DNA from: Planctomycetota bacterium
GTDB taxonomy: Bacteria; Planctomycetota; Phycisphaerae; UBA1845
NCBI GenBank assembly: GCA_029558835.1
Contig: JAKQDH010000012.1
Location: 17,791 to 81,790 of the forward strand
Length of the DNA stretch: 64,000 nucleotides
Direction: 5' to 3'
Under the pieces are notes generated by a model. That model was not told where the DNA came from. It saw only the letters and a program-made list of their open reading frames with translations, and searched no databases. Position numbers and translations under genes: made by a program. Position 1 is the stretch's first letter. Every line of letters begins with the position of its first letter. Positions 1-9,134 of the stretch are shown piece after piece.

Positions 1-373
1 GACTGTTGACGCCCTCTTCCCAGGTTCCGATGGGACCGCCGTCGTTGGTGATCGTGGCGGCGACGAAGAAGCCGCCGATGCCGCCGGCCGCGTCGGGAAC
101 CAGCCCGACCACTGTCCCCCGAATGGCCGCGGCACCCGCGAAACCGCCGCCGAGACCCGTGAGGTTGTCGTGAAACTCGTGCGTACGGTACGTTTCGTTG
201 CCGGCCAGGTCTACGAACCACTGACCCGCGATGGCGTTCGGATCGATCGGTGGTCCACTCCAGCTCGGCACAGGCGCCAGCGGCGGCTTGGTGACGGGCA
301 GCGCCGGTCCTGCCCACGCCGCTGACAACAACCCCAACACCACGACCAAACATACCAGACGATTCGCGTGCAT
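1..373 (-). CDS. Secreted protein of unknown function, N-terminal part only
   Basis: The reading frame begins at ATG 373 and runs out of the window after about 124 residues. A GGGAGG Shine-Dalgarno lies six bases before this ATG; another in-frame ATG at 379 sits directly on that SD and is a poorer choice. Residues 5-21 (RLVCLVVVLGLLSAAWA) form a typical signal peptide core, so the protein is exported. The mature part starts with a Pro-rich stretch (KPPLAPVPSWSGPPIDPNA), followed by a segment rich in Gly, Ala and Thr that looks like a beta-rich extracellular domain. No catalytic motif is visible in the part present. I do not recognise the family. A secreted structural or PEP-CTERM/dockerin-type protein would fit the other secreted genes here, but the C-terminus that would decide this is missing. 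Confidence 0.65.
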   Translation of the reverse strand, partial: MHANRLVCLVVVLGLLSAAWAGPALPVTKPPLAPVPSWSGPPIDPNAIAGQWFVDLAGNETYRTHEFHDNLTGLGGGFAGAAAIRGTVVGLVPDAAGGIGGFFVAATITNDGGPIGTWEEGVNS

Positions 374-1130
374 AACCATCCTCCCTTTATCCGAGACAGC
401 AGATCGTCCCGGATGGCCCGAAATTGACCAGCAGTGGACCACGAACGCTGTTTGGGCGGCGCGGCCCCGAATCAGCCCCACGCGCGGCGGACGGCAGCGT
501 GCCAGGCCTCCGTGCGCCGAGCTGGTCAGCCCGTGGCAATCGCGCGGTCACCGGGGCCGCAGGCCCAATGCCCTCAGGTGCAGCGCCGGAAGGTCGCGGT
601 TCGAACCGGCCCACAGGCCGCACGTGCCCCACTTGCGCCAGCAGAAGAACTGCATGGTAGCGACTTCCGGACCGTTTTGTCCATAACAGCTTTCGGCTTT
701 TTTTCAATTTAGCGCTGCGACGGGTAGCAGAATCGGGCGCGTGACGCCTTCCCGTGCTCTCAACGAGGGTGTGCGCCACGGAATCGTGGCACTCCGGTGT
801 TCGATGAGCTTGGTGTCCCAACACCCTCGGATCCGCGGATCGGGACCGTTGGGGACACCAGGATCGAGGTCAGGCGTCACAGCCCACTCGGCGAGCGGTG
901 GGACCCGGGTCTGCCTATCGGCCTGTTGAGGAAGTAGCGCCGGCCCGCGCGGCCGGCGTAGGGGGCCTCGAGTGTATCGACTCTCAGGGCCTCAACTGCG
1001 GTCCGACCATTCTTCAACAGGCTGCTCTTGGGAGGGCGCGCGGAGGCGAGCGCCTGCAGCTCTGACGGGCTGCGAACCCACGACGGCAGGTGTGTCGGGG
1101 CACCGGACGCACGTCCGGCAAGAGCCGCGC
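374..1130. other. Intergenic region without a convincing gene
   Basis: About 750 bases between the partial secreted gene and the stop of the first carboxypeptidase. Several open frames exist on both strands, but they overlap each other, are Arg/Pro/Ala-rich and resemble no family. Positions 690-712 are a T/A-rich patch (a run of seven T) unlike the GC-rich surroundings and may hold the promoter of the leftward secreted gene. The right half holds an inverted repeat (921-1022). Confidence 0.6.
921..1022. repeat. Inverted repeat with internal GC palindrome
   Basis: The left arm GCCTGTTGAGGAAG (921-934) is answered by CTTCAACAGGC (1012-1022), an imperfect inverted repeat about 100 bases long. 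Just inside the left arm is a GC palindrome, GCCGGCC...GGCCGGC (about 938-957). It lies about 110 bases past the stop of the leftward carboxypeptidase gene, so it is upstream of nothing obvious. It resembles the palindromic elements found elsewhere in the window but matches none of them exactly. Confidence 0.5.
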
Positions 1131-3407
1131 TCACGTCCGGTCAAGAACCGACTGGAACTCGGCGCAATCCTGCAGGTCAACGTCCGAGTCGCCGTCGAAG
1201 TTGAGGGCCGCACACGCGGGCGGCACGCTGAACGTGCCCGGACCGGTCAGGCAGTCGGTAAAGAGCACGTAGTCGGCCAGGTCCACGATGCAGTCGCCGT
1301 TGCCGTCGCCGGGGTTGCTGCATGCACATTCGAGTTGGCGGACGAAGATGGCGTCCACGCCGGCTTCGACCACTGACCCGGAACCCAGATCCGAGGCCTC
1401 GAAGCGGACCTTGACCCGGTCGCTGGGGATGACGAAATCCGTCACCCGGAATTCATACACGGTCCAGCCGGAGGAGGTCGCCGGTCCTAGAGTCTGCACG
1501 AGGGTCCAGTTCGTACCGTTGTCGGCGGAGACGTACACCTTGAATACGTCGTTATTCGGGGCGCTGCCGTAGTTGTTGGTGTACCAGACGGCGTAGCTTA
1601 CCGTGGCGTCGGCGCCGGCGAGATTGAACGTCGGTGAAACCAGCCACGTGTAGCCGCCGTCCACGTCGGAATTGCAGCCGTTGGCGGCGCTGTTGTCCGT
1701 CAGGTAGCACTGGCCGGAGCCGTCGTAGTCGGCCGGCGGATCCCCGCGGCTGCAGTTGACGGGAACCCCGCGGTCCCAGGCGCCGTCGGTGAGGGCGGGG
1801 CTCGTGCTGTTGACGACGGTCCAGCCCAGATTGGTCTCGCAGTTGTCGGCGAAGAACATGACAAACTCGCCGACGAGCGCGGTGAACGTCTCACTCGGCG
1901 CCCCGGCGGGGATGTAGGCAGTCCCGCTGCCGGCGCCCTCGGCTGAGAAGTAGAACTCCGGATGGTCCGTGCAAGCGGCCGGCGGCAGCGTGGCCTCGTA
2001 GAGGTTCCCGGAGACGAGGACCAACGGCACCGCCTGGAAGGCGCCGCCGTCATGGCGGTAGTGGAGCGTGGGGCTGCCGGGCACCAGGGTATCGTAGCTT
2101 GTGGTTACCTCGACCTGCACGGCGGTCGGCTCGCCGCCCGGCCGCACGTCCGGCAAACCGTCCGGGAAACTGAAGTGCACGCCGACCTGGTCGGCCGCGA
2201 ACTGCGTCAGGTGCAGGATTGCGGGCAGGTTCTCCTCGCAGGTGGGAAGAATCTGCTCCGGCGGAAGCTCGAAGCCGTACTGGCCGGTGTCACGCAACTC
2301 GATGGTGAAACCGAAGCGTCCCTCGGCGCCGTACACCCAGTCCACGGAGCCGCCGCTGGCCTGATAGATCGTTGAGTAAATGGGGCCCTGGTCATACTGC
2401 ACTCCGTGGACAGCGTAGATCAGAGCCTTCATCTCCAGACCTAGGGTGTTGAACGTGGTGCGGTCCGGCTCCGGGGGGAGCACGTTGGCGTAGCCGTAGG
2501 GCCACATGATGAGCTGGGCGTAACTGTGGTAGTCCATGTAAGCGAGAATGTCGGGATGACCCACGATAAAGTCGCGGATGGCCTGTGTCTCCGGCTCGCT
2601 GAAGGCGGACGGGCCGCGGTAGGTCTCGTCGCTGGGCGTGCCGCTGGAGCCGCCGCCGCCCCAGCCGTAGGCGAAGTTGCGGTTGAGGTCCACCCCATAG
2701 GAGCCATCGCCGTTGTTACGTCGGTTCTTGCGCCACAAGCGGTAGGTGTTCCAGCAGTAGGTGTAGCCGTCCGGGTTAACACACGGGGCAAGGTAGATGT
2801 CCAGCGTGTCCACGAGATTCTGAACGGCAGGGTCGGTGTCGTAGTTGGTGACGAGGTAGTTCGCCAGGTAGAGGACGACGGGCTCAGTGATCCACTCCCG
2901 GGCGTGGATACCGGCGTGATAAAACACGGCCGGCTTGGGGCCGCTGCCGGGGCCGGTGATGTGCAGGACCCATAGGGGGCGCGTCTGGACGCTCTGGCCG
3001 ATGCTGAAGCGTTCGCACAGGTCCGGTCGAGCGGCGATCAAGGTGTCGAGGTACTGCACAATCTCGTCGAGGGTCATGTAGTCGTCGAAGGCGCCGCGGA
3101 ACGGCGAGCGGTTCAGGTGCCGCGAAGTCTCCGGCCCGATGTCGTCATCGAGAACGACGTACGACAGGCCGGACGCCTTCAGGGCGTCCACCCGCTCCGG
3201 GGGGATGCGGGCGTCGATCTGTCCGATCCCGGGGTAGTCGGTCCAGAGGTCCGGGCTGATGGTTTGCAGCAACGCGAGGTCGGCTTCGCTTTGCACGTTC
3301 ACCCGCACGAGCTGGTGGCCGGCAAAGCTGACCCGAGGCTCCTGGGCCACGCCGGCGGCTGCCGGCAGGCACACTCCTATGACCGCGCACCATACTAGAC
3401 GCCGCAT
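1131..3407 (-). CDS. Secreted M14 zinc carboxypeptidase with dockerin-like tail
   Basis: A 758-residue exported metallopeptidase of the M14 (carboxypeptidase A) family, expected to remove C-terminal amino acids. ATG 3407 is chosen because GGGAG lies six bases before it and it opens directly on a signal peptide (RRLVWCAVIGVCLPAAAGVA); an upstream in-frame start adds only seven residues. Residues 25-105 look like an M14 propeptide. The zinc ligands are visible as HARE (H168, E171) and DYHSY (H294); NPDGY (211-215), RKNRRNN and LNRN are the usual substrate-site signatures; the catalytic Glu is E370 in FTIELRDTG. After the catalytic domain come beta-sandwich segments. The tail (about 695-758) has two Asp-rich loops (GDGNGDCIVDLADY and DFDGDSDVDLQD) like a type I dockerin. 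A divergent paralogue starts at 4015. Confidence 0.93.
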   Translation of the reverse strand: MRRLVWCAVIGVCLPAAAGVAQEPRVSFAGHQLVRVNVQSEADLALLQTISPDLWTDYPGIGQIDARIPPERVDALKASGLSYVVLDDDIGPETSRHLNRSPFRGAFDDYMTLDEIVQYLDTLIAARPDLCERFSIGQSVQTRPLWVLHITGPGSGPKPAVFYHAGIHAREWITEPVVLYLANYLVTNYDTDPAVQNLVDTLDIYLAPCVNPDGYTYCWNTYRLWRKNRRNNGDGSYGVDLNRNFAYGWGGGGSSGTPSDETYRGPSAFSEPETQAIRDFIVGHPDILAYMDYHSYAQLIMWPYGYANVLPPEPDRTTFNTLGLEMKALIYAVHGVQYDQGPIYSTIYQASGGSVDWVYGAEGRFGFTIELRDTGQYGFELPPEQILPTCEENLPAILHLTQFAADQVGVHFSFPDGLPDVRPGGEPTAVQVEVTTSYDTLVPGSPTLHYRHDGGAFQAVPLVLVSGNLYEATLPPAACTDHPEFYFSAEGAGSGTAYIPAGAPSETFTALVGEFVMFFADNCETNLGWTVVNSTSPALTDGAWDRGVPVNCSRGDPPADYDGSGQCYLTDNSAANGCNSDVDGGYTWLVSPTFNLAGADATVSYAVWYTNNYGSAPNNDVFKVYVSADNGTNWTLVQTLGPATSSGWTVYEFRVTDFVIPSDRVKVRFEASDLGSGSVVEAGVDAIFVRQLECACSNPGDGNGDCIVDLADYVLFTDCLTGPGTFSVPPACAALNFDGDSDVDLQDCAEFQSVLDRT

Positions 3408-3726
3408 GTTGATCTCCCTTCCAGGCACAAGAACCCCCCTCGACCTACCGGGCGAACCGCGCCACGCACTGCCCGGCGACGATGGAAGGTCAGGACGGCC
3501 TTGCGCGCTTGAACGAACAGCAGGTTCTCACCCCGATTGCTGAACCCCCAACCCCCGGGGCGGACGCCAACTGTGGGTCAGCGTCTCTGCAGTCTGGCCG
3601 ATCCGGCAGGTGGGCCGCCCGCACCGCTTGGCCATTGTACCACCTCGGGACGCGCGGTCCAAGGGTCTCGGAACGGGTTCTGCACGTCGGCCGGCGGGCG
3701 TGCCCCTGGGTCGAACGAGAATGCCG

Positions 3727-3798
3727 CGTCGCCCCCCGCGGGGGATGTGCAAGGTACGGACGTTGCGGTCTCCCACGTCGGCCGCGGGGGTCGGCGCC
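3727..3798. repeat. Family C palindromic repeat
   Basis: Part of a dispersed family whose core reads about CCCACGTCGGCCGCGGGGG (here about 3772-3790). A shorter, partly inverted match (CGTCGCCCCCCGCGGGGG, 3727-3744) precedes it, so the whole can fold back. It lies between the divergent carboxypeptidase genes, upstream of the promoter-like element at 3820. Other copies are near 16833, 26431, 28628, 39276 and 60151. Confidence 0.5.
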
Positions 3799-3819
3799 AC
3801 GCGGCGCCGCGAGTTGCCC

Positions 3820-3849
3820 TTGCTCTGCGGCCCCTGACCGTGGTACACT
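3820..3849 (+). promoter_or_regulatory. Possible sigma-70-type promoter for the rightward carboxypeptidase
   Basis: TTGCTC (3820-3825) and TACACT (3844-3849) are separated by 18 bases, a fair match to a -35/-10 pair. Transcription would start near 3856, leaving a leader of about 160 bases before ATG 4015. It is the best match I noticed in this intergenic region; in 67%-GC DNA chance matches are uncommon but do occur. Confidence 0.4.
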
Positions 3850-4014
3850 GCGCGTACTGCATGCGTACCAGCCCGGATGGGGGTGGGGCTCGTGGTCCGA
3901 TAGGCACAAGACCGCGGCGGGCGGCCGGCACCGCAGACGGGGGGCGTCTGTGCGGGCCTGACGTCGGCACTCCACCGGGTCCCTCCGCAACTGGGGAGAA
4001 AGGAAGAGGAAACC

Positions 4015-6285
4015 ATGTTCCGCAGGGTGATAGCGATGGTGTTCATGGCGGCGGCAGTCTGCGCCGCGAGGGCCGCCGACGGTGCGGACCAAGTTCCTCA
4101 GCGCTTTGACGGGTACCAGGTGGTCACGGTGGCCATCCCGAGTTGGGAGACGCTCGCCGAGGTCGAGAAGGTCTGCGAGACCATCATGAACGACTACCCC
4201 GGCCCGGGGAAGCTGGACGTGATGTTCGCGCCCGGCCGACTCGGCGAACTGGACCGCCTGGGGCTTTCCTACGTGGTCAAGATCGAGGACTACCAGGTCC
4301 TGATTGACAACCGGGACACGCCCGGCGCCCGCGGCTGGTTTGATGCGTATCATCGCTACAGCTCCCCGAGCATCACCGATGACATCGTGGATTACCTTGA
4401 GGCTCTGGCCACTACCCACCCGAATCATGAGCTGGCGACGATGCTCAACGTCGGTAACAGCGTGGAGAACCGCACCATCTGGGGGCTGGTCATCGCCGGT
4501 GCGAACGTTACGCCCGAGAGCCCGACGGTCTTGTACTTCGGGGCGGAACACGCGCGGGAGTGGATTGCCGCGACGGTGCCCACGTACGTGGCGACCTACC
4601 TGATGGACCAGTACGGCACGAATCCGGTGGTGACCGACCTGGTGGACAACGTCCGGTGGGTCATGGTGCCGGTCATGAACCCGGACGGCTACGAGCATTG
4701 CTGGACCACGTATCGTCTGTGGCGGAAGAACCGGCGCAACAACGGCGGCGGGGTGTACGGGGTGGACCTGAATCGCAACTGGGGCGAGGGGTGGGGCGGT
4801 GAGGGCTCCAGCAGCAGCCCCAGCAGCGATACCTATCGCGGCCCGTCGGCCTTCAGTGAGCCGGAGACCGTGGCGATTCGCAACCTCTTCGACACCTACA
4901 ACGTCCGCGCCATGATCGACCTGCACAGCTACGGGCTGTACATCATGTGGCCCTACGGCTACCAGTCCGCGCTGCCCGCCCACCAGGCGACGTACCTTGC
5001 CCACGGGCAGGATATGCAACAGATGGTGCAGGCGGTGCACGGAGTGACCTACACGATCGGGCCGGTGTACAGCACGTTGTACGCCGCGTCCGGGGTATCG
5101 GTTGACTGGACGTACGTGCAGCGCGGCGTGCTCTCGTACACGATTGAGTTACGGGACACGGGGGCTTACGGCTTCGAACTGCCGGCCAACCAGATCATCC
5201 CGAACAACCAGGAGGTCCTGCCGGCCATCCTGTATCTGGCGAACACGGACTGGGTGCGGCTGCCGATCCGGTTCGAGTTCCCCAACGGGCTGCCGGAGGT
5301 GTTGCAGGCGGGCAGCGACACGGTGGTGGCCGTGAACATCGTGGCCCAGTACGCGGCCGTGGTTCCCGGCACGCCCCAGATGCACTACCGCTACGACCCG
5401 GCCGGAGCGTTCGTGGCCGTGCCGCTGACGTCGCTGGGAGGAAACGCGTACCAGGCGGTGCTGCCGGCCACCAACTGTCTCTCGACGCCGGAGTTCTACT
5501 TCAGCGCCGAGGCGGACACCGGCGTGACGGTGAGCAGTCCCCGCAACGCCCCGGCGGAGGTGTACGACGCCACGATGTCCACGGGAGCAAACGGGTTCTA
5601 TGTTCAGGACCTCAGCAGCAACCCGGGCTGGACGACGCAGGGGCTGTGGGCATGGGGGCACCCCACGGGCGGCGGCGGGCAGTACGGTGGACCCGATCCG
5701 ACCAACGGCTACACCGGCGCCAATGTGTACGGCTACAACTTGAGCGGTGACTACACCAACAGCATGCCCGAGTACCACTTGACCAGCACCGCCATCAACT
5801 GCAGCGGGCGCAACGGCGTGCACCTGGTTTTCCGGCGCTGGCTGGGTGTGGAGAGGTCGCAGTATGACCACGCCTACGTGCGGGTGAGCACCAACGGCAC
5901 CACGTGGACCACCGTCTGGCAGAATCCGAACGCGGATACCACGGACACGTCATGGCAGCACATTGACCTCGACATCTCCGCAGTGGCGGACAACCAGCCG
6001 ACGGTGTACCTGCGCTGGACCATGGGTACCACGGACGGCGGCTGGACGTACTGCGGCTGGAACATCGACGACATCCGCCTGACCTCAGCCGAGTGCGAGG
6101 GTCTGCCGGCCGACTACAACGGTGACGGCAATGTGGACCTACCGGATTACGCCGCTTTCTCCGACTGTCTGACCGGACCGGACGGCGGCGTGCTGCCCGG
6201 TTGCGCGATCTTCGAGCTGACCGGCGACGCCGACGTGGACCTTGACGACCTGGCGGCGTTTCAGCGGCTGTTCACGGGCCCCTAG
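4015..6285 (+). CDS. Secreted M14 zinc carboxypeptidase paralogue with dockerin-like tail
   Basis: A 756-residue paralogue of the divergent gene at 1131-3407. ATG 4015 is preceded by AGGAAGAGGAAACC and opens on a signal peptide (VIAMVFMAAAVCAARA). The M14 signatures are intact: HARE (H179, E182), NPDGY (222-226), RKNRRNN, DLNRN, third zinc ligand H304 in DLHSY, and catalytic Glu E378 in YTIELRDTG. Between the catalytic domain and the tail (about 520-690) is a beta-sandwich region with Trp- and Tyr-rich strands (WTTQGLWAWGHP, YLRWTMGTTDGGWTYCGW), different from the sister protein and probably an accessory or proprotein-like domain. The tail has two Asp-rich loops (DYNGDGNVDLPDYAAF and TGDADVDLDDLAAF), dockerin-like. 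Two related exopeptidases with different accessory regions suggest extracellular protein or peptide scavenging. Confidence 0.93.
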   Translation: MFRRVIAMVFMAAAVCAARAADGADQVPQRFDGYQVVTVAIPSWETLAEVEKVCETIMNDYPGPGKLDVMFAPGRLGELDRLGLSYVVKIEDYQVLIDNRDTPGARGWFDAYHRYSSPSITDDIVDYLEALATTHPNHELATMLNVGNSVENRTIWGLVIAGANVTPESPTVLYFGAEHAREWIAATVPTYVATYLMDQYGTNPVVTDLVDNVRWVMVPVMNPDGYEHCWTTYRLWRKNRRNNGGGVYGVDLNRNWGEGWGGEGSSSSPSSDTYRGPSAFSEPETVAIRNLFDTYNVRAMIDLHSYGLYIMWPYGYQSALPAHQATYLAHGQDMQQMVQAVHGVTYTIGPVYSTLYAASGVSVDWTYVQRGVLSYTIELRDTGAYGFELPANQIIPNNQEVLPAILYLANTDWVRLPIRFEFPNGLPEVLQAGSDTVVAVNIVAQYAAVVPGTPQMHYRYDPAGAFVAVPLTSLGGNAYQAVLPATNCLSTPEFYFSAEADTGVTVSSPRNAPAEVYDATMSTGANGFYVQDLSSNPGWTTQGLWAWGHPTGGGGQYGGPDPTNGYTGANVYGYNLSGDYTNSMPEYHLTSTAINCSGRNGVHLVFRRWLGVERSQYDHAYVRVSTNGTTWTTVWQNPNADTTDTSWQHIDLDISAVADNQPTVYLRWTMGTTDGGWTYCGWNIDDIRLTSAECEGLPADYNGDGNVDLPDYAAFSDCLTGPDGGVLPGCAIFELTGDADVDLDDLAAFQRLFTGP

Positions 6286-6488
6286 GCGATTGGCGAGTGT
6301 CGATTGTCGATTGGTGCATGCGGGCGCGAGTCCCTCCCTAGGACTCTGCGACCCGCCCGCAACCCGGATTGTGGTACGGGCGTCCCGCCCGCGGCTCCAT
6401 CGGAAAGACGCTGGTGCTACGAACATCGCCGGCCGCAAAGAGACTGAGCGTTTGTTGTCCGAGGAACTGACCTTAGGACTGTAGGACA

Positions 6489-7424
6489 ATGAACGTGGAA
6501 GGTGGCATTCTCGGGGCGATCGGCAACACGTCGTTGGTGCAGCTTCGTCGCGTGGTTCCGCCGGGCTGTGCGAAGGTGTTCGCCAAGCTGGAGTGGGAGA
6601 ACCCCACCGGCAGCATGAAGGACCGCGCGGCGCTGGCGATGATTGCGCGTGCGGAAGGGGACGGCCGTCTGCGTCCGGGCGATACCATCGTTGAGTATAC
6701 GGGCGGCAGTACGGGCACGTCCCTGGCGCTGGTCTGCGCGGCCAAGGCATACCCCCTCCACATCGTGACGTCGGACGCCTTCAGCCGGGAGAAGCGGGAC
6801 CACATGTCGGCGCTGGGCGCGGAACTTACGCTGGTGCCCAGCGAGGGCGGGCTGACCACCAGGAGCCTGATCCTGAACATGATCGAGGCGGCCCGGGTCC
6901 TGAGTCGGAACCCCCGGACCTACTGGACCGACCAACTCAACAACTGTGACAGCGTCACCGGCTACTACGCCTTGGGCGACGAGATCTGGCAGCAAGCGGG
7001 AGGCGGGGTGGATGCCTTCGTGCAGTGCGTGGGCACCGCGGCCTCCCTGCGAGGGGTGGCCACGGTGCTGAAGCGCTATCGCGCTGGGGTCGAGATCGTC
7101 GCCGTGGAGCCGGCCGAGTCCGCGGTGCTCTCCGGTGGCCGGCCGGGGCCGCATAAGATCGAGGGCGTGGGCATCGGCTACCCACCGCCGCTGTGGGAAC
7201 CGAGCCTGGTGGACGAGATTGTCCCCATCGCCACGGCCGACGCGAAGGAGATGACCCGCCGTTTGGCGCAGGAGGAAGGTCTGTTCGCCGGAACGTCGTC
7301 GGGAGCGAACGTCCTGGCGGCGATCCAGGTGGGCCGGAGACTGGGGCCGAATGCCCAGGTCGTCACGCTGATGGTGGATTCCGGCCTGAAATACGTGAGC
7401 ACGGACGTCTACCGAAGCGCGTAA
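6489..7424 (+). CDS. PLP-dependent cysteine synthase family protein
   Basis: A 311-residue fold-type II PLP enzyme. The Schiff-base lysine is K44 in GSMKDRAAL, the substrate-carboxylate loop is TGGSTGTSLA (about 79-88), and the phosphate-binding Gly/Ser loop is GTSSGAN near residue 272. Length and motif order match CysK/CysM (O-acetylserine sulfhydrylase, which makes cysteine from O-acetylserine and sulfide) and the closely related cystathionine beta-synthase core. There is no C-terminal CBS or ThiS-interacting extension. The SD is weak (TAGGAC just before ATG 6489). It is flanked by unrelated genes, so context does not say whether it serves cysteine synthesis or another beta-replacement; the exact substrate is uncertain. 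Confidence 0.85.
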   Translation: MNVEGGILGAIGNTSLVQLRRVVPPGCAKVFAKLEWENPTGSMKDRAALAMIARAEGDGRLRPGDTIVEYTGGSTGTSLALVCAAKAYPLHIVTSDAFSREKRDHMSALGAELTLVPSEGGLTTRSLILNMIEAARVLSRNPRTYWTDQLNNCDSVTGYYALGDEIWQQAGGGVDAFVQCVGTAASLRGVATVLKRYRAGVEIVAVEPAESAVLSGGRPGPHKIEGVGIGYPPPLWEPSLVDEIVPIATADAKEMTRRLAQEEGLFAGTSSGANVLAAIQVGRRLGPNAQVVTLMVDSGLKYVSTDVYRSA

Positions 7425-7522
7425 CCAAATCGGCCTCTTCGCAATCCCGGCCTACTGAGCGCCGCGCGCAGACGCGTCGTGTGCGGACTCGCCGCTCGGG
7501 TGGCATACGGTCGCGTCGCTCG

Positions 7523-7561
7523 GGTGGCATGCCCAAGCGCAGCGCCGGCATGCTGTGGCGG
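7523..7561. repeat. Family A palindromic repeat, half element
   Basis: Reads GGTGGCATGCCCAAGCGCAG followed by CGCCGGCATGC. It matches one end of the longer family A elements (8977, 11917, 31696, 34399, 40682) but lacks the opposite arm. A second GGTGGCAT lies about 25 bases upstream (7499). It sits between the convergent ends of the PLP enzyme and the flavoprotein. Confidence 0.6.
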
Positions 7562-7612
7562 AGGGTGAGCGCGGCGCGTTCCGCCGCTGTGGCCGCAGGC
7601 CCCGGGCGTGGT

Positions 7613-8884
7613 TCAAGTCGCCGTGCCTGCCAGCCGTTGTGCTACGCCGGCGGCCGCGACGAAGGCGCTCGACCAGGCCCATTGGAAGTTGAAGCCGCCG
7701 ATGCGCCCGTCCACGTCGAGGATTTCACCGGCGAAATACAGCCCTGGGCAGCACCGGGACGCCAGCGTGCGCGGGTCCACCTCGGCCAGGGGGATGCCGC
7801 CGGCCGTCACTTCGGCGTACTGGTAGCCGCGGCTGTCGCGCACCGGCAGCGGCCAGGCCAGTAGCGCGTGCACGAGGTGCCGGCGCGCGTCGCGCGGCAG
7901 ATAGCTCATGGCAACTTGTCCGTCGATACCGAGGTGCCGCAGGACGGCCTCCGCCACCCGCGCGGGCAGCAGTTCCCCGAGTACGGTGTGCAGGCGTGCT
8001 TTCGGATGGGCGGCGACCAGCTCGAGCAGGCGGCATTCGGCGGCCGGAAAGTCCATCCCCGGCAGGAAGTTGACGAGGACTTGCACCGGTCTTTGCTCCA
8101 GGCGGGCGCGGTGCCAGAAGCGGGACGCGTCGAGAACGGCCGGGCCGCTGACGCCGAAATGCGTCCAGAGCAGTGCGCCGCGCGTGCGCACCGGCTTGTC
8201 GCCGGCGGCGTGCACCGCCACCTCGACGTCCTGCGCGATGCCACTGAGGGGCATATGCAGGTCGCCGTCGAGCAGCAGCGGCACCAGGGCGGGGGTCGTG
8301 GGGACGAGCGTGTGGCCGAGTTGTTGCGCCAGGCGGTAGCCGCTGCCGTCGCTGCCGGTCCTGGGCAATGACTGCCCACCCGTGGCCAGCACAACGCTGC
8401 GGGCACCCAGCGCGTCGTTGTTCGCGTGCAGGCGGAAGGCGGCGCCGTCGCGTTCGAGGGCAGTGACGCGCGTGTTCGTCAGCAGCCGTACGCCGCGCTC
8501 GCCGACCTCGCGCACCAGGGCGGCTACGACCGTGCCGGCGTCGTCGGACCGCGGGAAGAGCTTGCCCTGCTCCTCCTCGTACAGTTCGACGCCCACCTCG
8601 CGGAAGAAGGCCACCGTGTCTTCGGCGGGGAAGGCGCGCAGGACGCGCTCGATGACGCGCCGGTTGCCGCCGGCGAAGTCCGCGGGGGTGACCACGTGGT
8701 TGGTGACGTTGCAGCGTCCACCGCCGGAGACGCGGATCTTCGCGCCCGGTTTGCGCGCGCCGTCGAGGGCGATCACGCCCCCGGCCGGCAGCCGGCGTGC
8801 GACGAAGATGGCCGTGGCGAGACCGGCGGCCCCGGCGCCGACGATGGCGACATCGGTGTGATGGGCTCGGGTGAAGTCGGACAC
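7613..8884 (-). CDS. HI0933-family FAD-dependent oxidoreductase
   Basis: A 423-residue flavoprotein of the HI0933/YhiN family. It opens with a Rossmann FAD-binding motif, DVAIVGAGAAGLATA (residues 11-25), followed by the family-diagnostic GAKIRVSGGGRCNVTN (about 46-61). Near the C-terminus the second FAD segment appears as GLYFAGEILDVDGRIGGFN. The biochemical role of the family is not settled; it is usually annotated as an NAD(P)/FAD-dependent oxidoreductase, sometimes as an aminoacetone oxidase. The start is a GTG at 8884 with no clear SD, chosen because it places the Rossmann motif at the usual distance from the N-terminus. The gene is isolated, convergent with the PLP enzyme to its left. 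Confidence 0.88.
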   Translation of the reverse strand: MSDFTRAHHTDVAIVGAGAAGLATAIFVARRLPAGGVIALDGARKPGAKIRVSGGGRCNVTNHVVTPADFAGGNRRVIERVLRAFPAEDTVAFFREVGVELYEEEQGKLFPRSDDAGTVVAALVREVGERGVRLLTNTRVTALERDGAAFRLHANNDALGARSVVLATGGQSLPRTGSDGSGYRLAQQLGHTLVPTTPALVPLLLDGDLHMPLSGIAQDVEVAVHAAGDKPVRTRGALLWTHFGVSGPAVLDASRFWHRARLEQRPVQVLVNFLPGMDFPAAECRLLELVAAHPKARLHTVLGELLPARVAEAVLRHLGIDGQVAMSYLPRDARRHLVHALLAWPLPVRDSRGYQYAEVTAGGIPLAEVDPRTLASRCCPGLYFAGEILDVDGRIGGFNFQWAWSSAFVAAAGVAQRLAGTAT

Positions 8885-8976
8885 GCGGAGATTCTAAGCC
8901 GACCCGGTGGATTGGGCGACGTTCATCTGAGCCGCGCACGGGTTTTTCAGCCGGAACGCCCAATCGGGAAGCCACC

Positions 8977-9075
8977 GCGGCGGCATACCCAAGCCGGCGG
9001 CGCCGGCATGCCGCGGTGGAAATTGGCGACCTGGCCGACGGACGGCATGGCGGCGCAGCGCTTGGCCATGCCACC
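8977..9075. repeat. Family A palindromic repeat element
   Basis: About 100 bases beginning GGCGGCATACCCAAGCCGGC and ending GCGCTTGGCCATGCCACCC. The ends are inverted repeats of each other (GGTGGCAT-CCAAGC against GCTTGG-ATGCCACC), and each end carries an inner GCCGGCATGC or GCATGGCGGCGC arm. It lies between the stop of the O-methyltransferase and the start of the flavoprotein, both on the minus strand. Confidence 0.75.
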
Positions 9076-9134
9076 CACTTGCGAGGGTCGGTTTCCCAAT
9101 GGCGCGGGGTCGGCGCTGCTTTTTCATCAGACTG

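Noticed and set aside
3490..5040. A 516-codon open frame on the minus strand
   Set aside because: It lies antisense to the M14 carboxypeptidase at 4015, is His/Val/Arg-rich and matches no family; in 67%-GC DNA such mirror frames are expected.
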